From Mesorhizobium sp. (GTDB lineage Bacteria > Pseudomonadota > Alphaproteobacteria > Rhizobiales > Rhizobiaceae), in the NCBI GenBank assembly GCA_004020545.1, contig SAQE01000017.1:32029-96028 (forward strand): 64,000 nucleotides of DNA. The letters are read 5' to 3'. Both the position numbers and the translations under genes were made by a program. This document shows, piece by piece, positions 33,575 through 40,995 of the stretch (its first letter is position 1; every line of letters begins with the position of its first letter). The notes beneath the pieces were generated by a model that was not told the DNA's origin, did no database searches, and worked only from the letters and a program-made list of their open reading frames with translations.

Positions 33575-33646
33575 CGTCACGGAATGGATCCTCGGGTCTG
33601 CGCAGGAGCTTCGCCCCTGCTCCGCCCGTGGATGACGAAAGAAGGG
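33575..33646 (+). repeat. right inverted repeat of the GIY-YIG unit
   Basis: Starts CGTCACGGAATGGATCCTCG and ends GTGGATGACGAAAGAAGG. It matches the reverse complement of 33117-33191 except for a cluster of differences in the middle (CAGGAGCTTCGCCCC against CTGCGTCGCTTCGCTCCT). Confidence 0.8.
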
Positions 33647-33697
33647 ATCATCGGCGCTGACTACGACTACTGTGTGCGAAGCAAGTAGCTACGGCGC

Positions 33698-35521
33698 TTA
33701 TTCCACCGTCACCGATTTCGCCAGATTGCGCGGCTGGTCGACGTCCGTGCCCATGAACACGGCCGTGAAATAGGCGAGCATCTGGATCGGCAGCGCGTAG
33801 ATGATCGGCGCAATGATCTCCGGCACATCGGGCAGGATGATCGTCTCCATCGTCTTGATGCCCGCCTGGGCGGCGCCCCTGGCATCGGTGATGAGGATGA
33901 TCTTGCCGCCGCGCGCCGCCACTTCCTGCATGTTCGACACCGTCTTTTCGAAGATGCGGTCATGCGGCGCGATCACGATCACCGGCATGTTCTCGTCGAT
34001 CAGCGCGATCGGTCCATGCTTCAGCTCGCCGCCTGCATAGCCTTCGGCATGGATGTAGGAGATTTCCTTGAGCTTCAGCGCCCCTTCCATGGCTAAAGGG
34101 AAATTGGTGTCACGGCCGAGATAGAGCACGTCCTTGTAGCGCGAGAGCTCGCGCGAGATGCGTTCGATCTGCTCGTCGAGCTTGAGCACTTGGGTGGCGT
34201 AGCGGGGCGCCTCGGAAAGTTCGCGCACGAGCTGCCTTTCCTGGTCGCGCGAGATCGTTCCGCGCGCGACGCCTGCCCGCACGGCGAGCGAAGCCAGCAC
34301 CGACAGTTGGCAGGTGAAAGCCTTGGTCGAGGCGACGCCGATTTCGGGCCCGGCAAGCGTCGGCAGCACGACGTCGGATTCGCGCGCCATGGTCGATTCC
34401 CGCACATTGACGACCGCGCCGATCTTCATGCCGGCCTTGCGGCAATAGCGCAGCGAGGCCAGCGTATCGGCGGTCTCACCCGACTGCGAGATGAAGAAGG
34501 CCGCATCGTTGGCCGACAGCGGCATCTCGCGGTAGCGGAATTCCGAGGCGACATCGATGTCGACCGGCAGCCGCGCATAGCGCTCGAACCAGTATTTGCT
34601 GATCAACCCGGCCAGATAGGCTGTGCCGCAGGCCGAGAGCGCCAGCCGGCCGATCTTGGCGAAGTCGAACGGCAGCGCGAGCGGCCTCGAGACACCGGAG
34701 ACGAAATCGACGTAATGCGCCAGCGTGTGCGAGATCACCTCCGGCTGCTCATGGATCTCCTTTTCCATGAAATGGCGGCGGTTGCCCTTGTCGACCATGA
34801 AGCTGGTCGACAGCGACTGCTGGCGCTTGCGGTCGACTTTGTTGCCGTCGATGTCGTAGATTTCGACGCTGTTGCGGCGCACCACCGCCCAATCGCCGTC
34901 CTCCAGATAGGTGACCTCGTTGGTGAAGGGCGCCAGCGCGATGGCGTCCGAGCCCAAAAACATCTCGCCTTCGCCATGGCCGACGGCTAAAGGCGGACCG
35001 TTGCGGGCGCCGACGATCAGGTCCTCGTCGCCCTTGAACATGATTGCCAGCGCGAAGGCGCCCGAGAGCCGTTTCAGCGCCTGATGCGCTGCCTCCACCG
35101 GCTTCCGCCCCTTGGTGAGTTCCCGTGCCACCAGATGCGCGACGACCTCGGTGTCGGTCTGCGAGGTGAATGTGTAGCCGTCGCGGACCAGTTCATCGCG
35201 CAGCTCGGCGAAATTCTCGATGATGCCGTTGTGGACGATGGCGACGCCATCGGAAAAATGCGGATGCGCGTTGGTCTCGTTCGGCACGCCATGCGTCGCC
35301 CAGCGGGTGTGGCCGATGCCGATGGTGCCGTCGAGCGGTTCTTCCTTCAACCGGCGTTCGAGGTTGATCAGCTTGCCTTCGGCACGACGGCGGCCGAGTT
35401 CGCCATTCTCGATGGTGGCGACGCCGGCCGAGTCATAGCCGCGATATTCAAGCCGCTTCAGTGCGTCGACGATGAGCGGCGCGACCTGCGAATGGCCGAC
35501 AATTCCAACGATACCGCACAT
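33698..35521 (-). CDS. glmS: glutamine--fructose-6-phosphate aminotransferase (isomerizing)
   Basis: A 607-residue enzyme. Cys2 after the initiator Met (MCGIVGIVGHS) is the N-terminal glutaminase nucleophile, followed by the glutaminase domain (residues 1-~240, TRWATHGVPNETNAHPH). Two SIS isomerase domains follow (ALSACGTAYLAG, SQSGETADTLASLRYCRK) and the C-terminus is QPRNLAKSVTVE. It makes glucosamine-6-phosphate, the entry point to peptidoglycan and lipopolysaccharide amino sugars. It follows glmU on the same strand, 231 bases downstream. I see no glmS ribozyme in that gap. Confidence 0.97.
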   Translation of the reverse strand: MCGIVGIVGHSQVAPLIVDALKRLEYRGYDSAGVATIENGELGRRRAEGKLINLERRLKEEPLDGTIGIGHTRWATHGVPNETNAHPHFSDGVAIVHNGIIENFAELRDELVRDGYTFTSQTDTEVVAHLVARELTKGRKPVEAAHQALKRLSGAFALAIMFKGDEDLIVGARNGPPLAVGHGEGEMFLGSDAIALAPFTNEVTYLEDGDWAVVRRNSVEIYDIDGNKVDRKRQQSLSTSFMVDKGNRRHFMEKEIHEQPEVISHTLAHYVDFVSGVSRPLALPFDFAKIGRLALSACGTAYLAGLISKYWFERYARLPVDIDVASEFRYREMPLSANDAAFFISQSGETADTLASLRYCRKAGMKIGAVVNVRESTMARESDVVLPTLAGPEIGVASTKAFTCQLSVLASLAVRAGVARGTISRDQERQLVRELSEAPRYATQVLKLDEQIERISRELSRYKDVLYLGRDTNFPLAMEGALKLKEISYIHAEGYAGGELKHGPIALIDENMPVIVIAPHDRIFEKTVSNMQEVAARGGKIILITDARGAAQAGIKTMETIILPDVPEIIAPIIYALPIQMLAYFTAVFMGTDVDQPRNLAKSVTVE

Positions 35522-35752
35522 GCGCTGCCCCCGATTCCCTGCGGAAACCCAGCGTTATCTAGGGATTGCCGGCCTGCCGCGAAAGTCACTTTGCGTTTCG
35601 TTCCGTGTCACCGGAACGGTTTTTGCTGCATGCACCATGACGGACCGCTCTTGCAATCCTGTTACTGCAATTGCTCGGCTTTTCGCGACACCGCTTCCCG
35701 ATTGTTCATCGTTGGCGGCAGTTGCGTCGGCGCGGCAAACGCCCCGTGGCGA

Positions 35753-37120
35753 TCATTCCGCGGCTTTCTTCCTTGCCGCCGCAGCAGAGGCGAAGCGTTC
35801 CCGCAACTCCTTGCCCTTGCCGGGGATCGTCTTCTGGCGGGCGCGGCCGAAGGCCAGCGCATCGTCGGGCACGCTTTCGGTGATCACGCTGCCAGAGGCT
35901 ATGTAGCCGCCCTTGCCGATCGTGACCGGCGCCACCAGCGAGGAATTCGAGCCAATGAAGGCGCCCTCGCCGATGTCGGTGAAGAATTTCGAAAAGCCAT
36001 CATAGTTGCAGGTGATGGTGCCGGCGCCGATATTGGCCCCGGCTCCGACGCGCGCATCGCCGATATAGGTCAGGTGGTTGACCTTGGCGCCCTCCTCGAC
36101 CGTCGCCTGCTTGACCTCGCAGAAATTGCCAACCTTGGCCTTTTTTCTGAGATCGGCACCGGGACGCAACCGGGCGAACGGTCCGACCTCGCAGTTCGCG
36201 GCAATGGTGGTGCCTGCGAGATGGCTGAAGGCATGGATCGTGACGCCGGTGGAAATCTGGACGCCCGGACCGAACCAGACATTCGGCTCGACAATCGTAT
36301 CGGCGCCGATTTCGGTGTCGTGCGAGAAATAGACGGTTTCGGGCGCGATCAGCGTCACGCCCGCAAGCATCGCCTCGCGTCGCCGGCGCGCCTGCCAGAT
36401 GGCTTCCGCTTCGGCGAGTTCGGCCCGGTTGTTGATGCCGAGCGCATTTTCGAAACTTGCCTCCGTGGCGACCACGTCTAGACCCTCCGCGCCGGCGATC
36501 TCGACGATATCGGTGAGGTAGAACTCACCCTTGGCGTTGCTATTGCCGACCTTGTCGAGCAGCCGAAGCGCATGCTTGCCGGCCACCGCCATCATCCCGG
36601 CATTGCAGAAGCCGATCTTCTTTTCCGCCTCGGAGCAGTCCTTCTCCTCACGGATGGCGGCCAGTCGGCCGCCCTCTTCGATCAGCCGGCCATAGCCGGT
36701 CGGATTGGGCGGGCGGAAACCGACCACCGCCACGGCGGCGCCCGCCGCCAGCTTTTGCCGCGCGGTCGCCAGCGCCCCCGCATCGATCAGCGGGGTGTCG
36801 CCGAACATGACGAGAATATCGTCGTAACCCTTTGATATCGCTTCGCGAGCGGCGAGCACGGCATGCGCGGTGCCAAGCCGCGTCTCCTGTACGAAGGTCT
36901 CGGCCTTCGGCGCGAATTTCTGCGCGGCTTTGCGCATCTCCTCGGCGCCATGGCCGATCACCAGCGCCAGACCCGTCGCTCCGGCGGCCTCCGCCGCCTT
37001 CACCACATGAGCCACCATCGGTAGGCCGGCAACGGCGTGCAGCACCTTGGGCATCGCGCTTTTCATGCGCGTGCCTTCGCCGGCGGCGAGGATGACGGAC
37101 AGGCAGGATCTCTGGCTCAT
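35753..37120 (-). CDS. glmU: bifunctional GlmU (UDP-GlcNAc pyrophosphorylase / GlcN-1-P acetyltransferase)
   Basis: A 455-residue enzyme. The N-terminal uridyltransferase has [22 protein letters not shown] (G-x-GTR-M-x-S-x-x-PK). From residue ~250 a left-handed beta-helix of hexapeptide repeats (e.g. [20 protein letters not shown]) gives the acetyltransferase, with [24 protein letters not shown] as the CoA/active-site segment. It makes UDP-N-acetylglucosamine from the GlmS pathway. It is upstream of glmS on the same strand, so the pathway genes are paired. Confidence 0.97.
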   Translation of the reverse strand: MSQRSCLSVILAAGEGTRMKSAMPKVLHAVAGLPMVAHVVKAAEAAGATGLALVIGHGAEEMRKAAQKFAPKAETFVQETRLGTAHAVLAAREAISKGYDDILVMFGDTPLIDAGALATARQKLAAGAAVAVVGFRPPNPTGYGRLIEEGGRLAAIREEKDCSEAEKKIGFCNAGMMAVAGKHALRLLDKVGNSNAKGEFYLTDIVEIAGAEGLDVVATEASFENALGINNRAELAEAEAIWQARRRREAMLAGVTLIAPETVYFSHDTEIGADTIVEPNVWFGPGVQISTGVTIHAFSHLAGTTIAANCEVGPFARLRPGADLRKKAKVGNFCEVKQATVEEGAKVNHLTYIGDARVGAGANIGAGTITCNYDGFSKFFTDIGEGAFIGSNSSLVAPVTIGKGGYIASGSVITESVPDDALAFGRARQKTIPGKGKELRERFASAAAARKKAAE

Positions 37121-37479
37121 GAAGGCAACCGTACGAAAAGCGTTTGAATCAGCATGCTAGCAGTGCTGCTCATGCAGCACCAATGCGGTTAAATTCCGGT
37201 GAGACGGAGCGAAGTCTCCAAGCGCGGACGTCTGGTGGGATGCCCGATACAAAAGCACCGCCGCGATGGCGTCAACCGGTTACACAGACAGGAGATATCT
37301 CCGGCCTTCTGGGAGTGATGTGTCAGCGTCCCCAGGGGCTGCGTGGGCGTGTCGTCGGTTGGCTGTCAGCATGGCGGCAGGAGCGCTCCACGCTCGCAAG
37401 CGGGATAACGAAATCTCGTGAAGGCAAGGTCAAGGCGCGTTCTCCGTTCCGCATCGGCGACGGGCGGAGACTGGGAGAG
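37121..37479 (+). ncRNA. structured non-coding region before the cyclase gene; possible group II intron 5' fragment
   Basis: The 359-base gap contains several strong local pairings: GTGCTGCTCATGCAGCAC, GAGAC-GGAGCGAA-GTCTC, and ACAC...GGAGATATCTCC...GTGATGTGT. Its order (a GTGC-hairpin, GGTTAAATTCCGG, GTGAGACGGAGCGAAGTCTCC) resembles the start of bacterial group II intron domain I. No reverse transcriptase/maturase follows. A coding frame runs through it, but the content does not look like protein. The assignment is tentative. Confidence 0.3.
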
Positions 37480-39312
37480 ATGAATACCATGCGCGTGGCG
37501 CGTCGGGAAGTTGGTAGGACATGGACGCGGGGCGGCCCGCGTGCAGGCGCTTGGCCGAGCGGTGCATTGACCACGCAGCGCCACCTCGCAGCGATCCTGG
37601 CTTGCGACGTGGTCGGCTATTCGCGCCTGACGGAGCGCGACGAGCGCGGCACGCTCGAACGGCTGAAGGTCTACCGCAAGGACCTCCTCGAACCGCTGGT
37701 CTCCGAGCACCGGGGTCGGATCGTCAAGCTCACCGGCGACGGCATGCTGTGCGAATTCGCGAGCGTCGTTAACGCGGTGACCTCGGCGATGGCGATCCAG
37801 CAGGCCGTGACAGAACACGAGGCGGAGACGCCCGAGGAACAGCGGATTCGCTTCCGCATAGGCGTCAATCTCGGCGACGTGGTCTGCGAGGAGGATGGCG
37901 ACCTCTACGGCGACGGGGTCAACATCGCCGCCCGCCTCGAAAGCGTCGCCGATCCCGGCGCCGTGGTCGTCTCGGGCACCGCCTACGACCACCTTCAGGG
38001 CAAGCTCGACTGCGGCTTCACGCCGCTCGGCAACCTGCGCCTGAGGAACATCGAGCGGCCTGTGCGCGCCTACCGCGTCGACACTGACGCCAGCGCCTCG
38101 GCGGCTGCGCCGCCTCCCCTGCCCGAGAAACCCTCGATCGCGGTTCTGCCTTTCACCAACATGAGCGGCGACCCCGACCAGGAATACTTCGCCGACGGGC
38201 TGGTGGAGGACATCATCACGGGATTGAGCCGGGTGGACTCCTTCTTCGTGATCGCCCGCAACTCGTCCTTCACCTACAAGGGCCGGGCGGTGGACCTGCG
38301 CCAGGTCGGGCGCGAGCTGGGCGTCCGCTACGTGCTCGAAGGCAGCATCCGCAGAGCTGGATCGCGGGTGCGCATCAGTGGGCAGTTAGTGGACGCGATC
38401 AGCGGACACCATGTCTGGACCGACCGCTTCGAGGGCGACGTGAGCGACATCTTCGACCTGCAGGACAAGGTGACCGAGAGCGTCGTCGGCGCTGTCGAGC
38501 CGAGCATCCGGCTGGAGGAGATCAAGCAGGCGCGCATGAAGCCGACCGACTACATCAGCGCCTACGACCTCTACCTTCGCGCGCTGCCGCGCTTCTACAG
38601 CATGACGCGCGAAGGCTTTGCCGACGTGCGCCGGCTCACCAACGAGGCGCTCAGCATCGACCCTGGCTTCAGCTTGGCGAAGGCACTCGGCGCCTATATC
38701 CGCAGCCTGTCCGTGAGCCAGTGCTGGCACGAGCCCGACGATACCAGAGTCGCCGCGCGCATGGCGCGCGAGGTCCTGGCGGAAGCGCGCGACGACCCCA
38801 CGAGCCTACGCTTCGCCGCGCAGGTGATCGCCTACAGCGCGAAGGAGTACGAGATGGCGCTGGGCACGATCGAGCGATCCCTGCTGCTCAACCCCAATTC
38901 GGCGCAGGGCCATACGGGCTGCGGCTGGGTGAACGCACATTCCAGCCGCCCGCTCGTCGCGATCGAGCACTTTCACAGGGCGATGCGACTGAGCCCGATC
39001 GATCCCGAGAAGGGCATCGCGCTCTCTGGCATCGGGATGAGCTACCTGATGCTCGAGCGCTACGAGGAAGCGCTGGCATGGGGAGAACGCGCGCTGCACG
39101 AGATGCCGAACTACGGCTCCTCGCACCGGGTGGTGATCATGGCGCTGGTCAAACTCAACCGGCTGGACGAGGCGCAGGCGGCGGCACGGCGGCTGATGGA
39201 GGCGTTCCCGACCTACACGCTCACCCTGCAGAGACAGATCAACCCATGGCTGGACAAGGTTTTTGCCGAGCGTTACGTCGAGGCGCTGGCTATCTCCGGC
39301 GTGCCGGAGTGA
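37480..39312 (+). CDS. class III adenylate/guanylate cyclase with TolB-like and TPR regions
   Basis: A 610-residue protein. The cyclase domain (residues ~35-205) has both metal aspartates (ACDVVGYSRL, D42; KLTGDGMLCEF, D87) and the transition-state Asn148 and Arg152 (GDGVNIAARL), so it should be active. Residues ~218-340 form the TolB-N-like region (SIAVLPFTNMSGDPDQEYFADGL), and residues ~360-600 contain TPR-type helices. No transmembrane segment is seen. This architecture is common in Mesorhizobium as a signal-sensing cyclase making cAMP. The start at 37480 follows a CTGGGAGAG Shine-Dalgarno sequence; upstream in-frame sequence is rejected. Confidence 0.87.
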   Translation: MNTMRVARREVGRTWTRGGPRAGAWPSGALTTQRHLAAILACDVVGYSRLTERDERGTLERLKVYRKDLLEPLVSEHRGRIVKLTGDGMLCEFASVVNAVTSAMAIQQAVTEHEAETPEEQRIRFRIGVNLGDVVCEEDGDLYGDGVNIAARLESVADPGAVVVSGTAYDHLQGKLDCGFTPLGNLRLRNIERPVRAYRVDTDASASAAAPPPLPEKPSIAVLPFTNMSGDPDQEYFADGLVEDIITGLSRVDSFFVIARNSSFTYKGRAVDLRQVGRELGVRYVLEGSIRRAGSRVRISGQLVDAISGHHVWTDRFEGDVSDIFDLQDKVTESVVGAVEPSIRLEEIKQARMKPTDYISAYDLYLRALPRFYSMTREGFADVRRLTNEALSIDPGFSLAKALGAYIRSLSVSQCWHEPDDTRVAARMAREVLAEARDDPTSLRFAAQVIAYSAKEYEMALGTIERSLLLNPNSAQGHTGCGWVNAHSSRPLVAIEHFHRAMRLSPIDPEKGIALSGIGMSYLMLERYEEALAWGERALHEMPNYGSSHRVVIMALVKLNRLDEAQAAARRLMEAFPTYTLTLQRQINPWLDKVFAERYVEALAISGVPE

Positions 39313-39379
39313 TCGTCGCGGTTGCAAAGACGTACCTCCTGCGCGTCACGTCCGGTCCTGCGACGTCCCTTGTGGCAAA

Positions 39380-40126
39380 TTATCCCAGCCGCCCCAGCAC
39401 CGGAAAATTCTCCAGCAGCCAGTAGGATGCGCTCTGCACCCCGCCGGTGAGGAAAAACACGCCGGCGACGACCAGCAGCGCGCCCATCGCTTTCTCGACG
39501 CGACCGAGATGGACGCGGAATTTGCCGAGGAAGCGCATGAAGGCGCCGGAAAACAGCGCCGCGATCAGGAAGGGAATGCCGAGGCCTAGCGAATAGGCGG
39601 CGAGCAGCATCGCGCCCTCGCCCACGGTTTCGCGGCCGCCGGCTAAAGTCAGGATCGGCCCGAGCACCGGACCGATGCAGGGCGTCCAGCCGAAAGCGAA
39701 GGCGAGCCCCATGACATAGGCCGCAACCATGTTGGCCGGCTTGCCCTGCGACTGGAAGCGCGCCTCGCGCGAGAGCAGCGGAATGCGCAGGATGCCGAGA
39801 AAATTCAGCCCCATGATGATGATCAGCGCGCCCGCCACCATCGCCAGTGGTTCCTGCCAGACGCGCAGCAGACGGCCGATGGTCGAGGCGCCGGCGCCGA
39901 GCGCGACGAAGACGGTGGAAAAGCCGAGCACGAAGGCTATAGAGGCATAGAGCAGGGCGCCGCGTGCGCCTTCTCGTGCCGTCACGCCCTGATTGCCGCG
40001 GAAATCGTCGACCGAGACGCCGGCCATGTAGCAAAGATACGGCGGCACCAGCGGCAGCACGCAAGGCGACAGGAACGAGATCGCACCTGCCCCGACTGCG
40101 CTGACATAGCCGATGTCCAATGCCAT
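39380..40126 (-). CDS. ccdA: cytochrome c biogenesis / thiol-disulfide transporter CcdA
   Basis: A 248-residue, six-helix membrane protein. The two redox cysteines that carry electrons from cytoplasmic thioredoxin to the periplasm are C22 (FLSPCVLPLVPPYLCYMAG) and C150 (FAFGWTPCIGPVLGPIL). The start at 40126 (MALDIGYVSAVGAG) is the family start; an upstream Met at 40183 would add a basic leader. It supports reduction of apocytochrome c cysteines. It is transcribed away from the small secreted protein at 40292. Confidence 0.92.
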   Translation of the reverse strand: MALDIGYVSAVGAGAISFLSPCVLPLVPPYLCYMAGVSVDDFRGNQGVTAREGARGALLYASIAFVLGFSTVFVALGAGASTIGRLLRVWQEPLAMVAGALIIIMGLNFLGILRIPLLSREARFQSQGKPANMVAAYVMGLAFAFGWTPCIGPVLGPILTLAGGRETVGEGAMLLAAYSLGLGIPFLIAALFSGAFMRFLGKFRVHLGRVEKAMGALLVVAGVFFLTGGVQSASYWLLENFPVLGRLG

Positions 40127-40291
40127 TTCGTCCGCCCTGATTGTACTGGCGCCGATATAGCGACGCGAGCGCCTCTTCGCCAATCACCATTGTGTGGCAC
40201 GTAGTCGCCCGGCCGAGGAAGAAACGGCGTTCCCTGTGCGTTGACTGGACAGCGCGCGGTTGCCGCGTGCTTGTTCGCAGGGAGATGTATC

Positions 40292-40669
40292 ATGAAATCG
40301 ATCGCACTCGGATTCGCGGCCCTTTTGCTCGGCGCCACCGCGTCCCACGCCGCCGAGGCATGGAAGGAAGCCGAAGTCGGCGGCAAGAAGATCTACACCG
40401 ATGCCATGGGCATGACGCTTTACACCTTTGACAAGGACGAGAAGGGCAAATCCAATTGCTACGACAAATGCGCCGCCAACTGGCCGCCGCTGAAGGCCGA
40501 GGCGGGCGCCAAGGCCGATGACGAATGGACGATCGTCGACCGCACCGACGGCACCAAGATGTGGGCCTATGACGGCAAGCCGGTCTACACTTTCGTCAAG
40601 GACAAGAAGGCCGGCGACATGACCGGCGAAGGCGTTGCCGGCGCCTGGCACGTCGTGGCGGCTGACTGA
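40292..40669 (+). CDS. secreted COG4315-type repeat protein
   Basis: A 125-residue secreted protein. Residues 1-21 are a signal peptide (MKSIALGFAALLLGATASHAA). The mature part has two copies of the COG4315 'secreted repeat' unit: GKKIYTDAMGMTLYTFDKDEKGKSNCYDKCAANWPPL and DGTKMWAYDGKPVYTFVKDKKAGDMTGEGV. The CYDKC pair is the conserved cysteine pair. It is probably periplasmic; some relatives are lipoproteins, but no lipobox is seen here. Function unknown. Confidence 0.85.
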   Translation: MKSIALGFAALLLGATASHAAEAWKEAEVGGKKIYTDAMGMTLYTFDKDEKGKSNCYDKCAANWPPLKAEAGAKADDEWTIVDRTDGTKMWAYDGKPVYTFVKDKKAGDMTGEGVAGAWHVVAAD

Positions 40670-40687
40670 GTTCGAAGGAGAACGGCA

Positions 40688-40715
40688 GGCTGCCGGATAT
40701 TTTCTGCCGGCAGCC
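40688..40715 (+). terminator. hairpin after the COG4315 gene
   Basis: Perfect 9-bp arms GGCTGCCGG/CCGGCAGCC around ATATTTTCTG, 19 bases past the stop. No T-run follows. Confidence 0.5.
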
Positions 40716-40839
40716 CGCCATATCGATCCTTCGATGGCATTCGATATCAGAGCTGTATCGACTCCCGGCTCGGAGTGAACCGGGGTCTTCCGGATTCGAG
40801 GCATCACCCTCTCCTTCCCGAAAAAATGTGATCTTCGCC

Positions 40840-40858
40840 ATACACTCTAAGAGTGTAT
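40840..40858. promoter_or_regulatory. perfect palindrome upstream of topA
   Basis: ATACACTCT-A-AGAGTGTAT, with 9-bp arms around a single central base, 138 bases before the topA ATG. The symmetry fits an operator for a dimeric regulator. The rest of 40716-40995 has no recognisable gene. Confidence 0.45.
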
Positions 40859-40995
40859 CGCTTGCGCCGGCTCCGCAAATTGGCTCCTTCCCCTTGACCG
40901 ATCGCAAAAGCACGGCCATGTGAGCGACGAAAAGAGTGGGATTTCGTCGTGCGCCGCGGAGTTCTTCCGCCGCCTCATAATTGATAAGAGACCTT

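Larger units (their letters stand above)
33117..33646. mobile_element. GIY-YIG unit: nuclease gene boxed by ~72-bp inverted repeats
   Basis: 33117-33191 is an imperfect reverse complement of 33575-33646. Both carry CGTCACGGAATGGAT, CTCGGGTCTGCGC, TGCTCCGCCCGTGGATGACGAA in the same order (about 85% alike by eye). The only gene between them is the GIY-YIG nuclease at 33254-33541. The unit sits in the gap between DUF502 and glmS, which are neighbours in related genomes. It looks like a small mobile cassette with its own nuclease. Confidence 0.6.

Noticed and set aside
35522-35752. A glmS ribozyme or riboswitch in the glmU-glmS gap
   Set aside because: No glmS-ribozyme core is visible, and this ribozyme is known mainly from Gram-positive bacteria.
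37144-37479. An N-terminal extension of the cyclase by 112 residues
   Set aside because: The region is rich in RNA-like hairpins and non-conserved, while a good Shine-Dalgarno sequence precedes the ATG at 37480.
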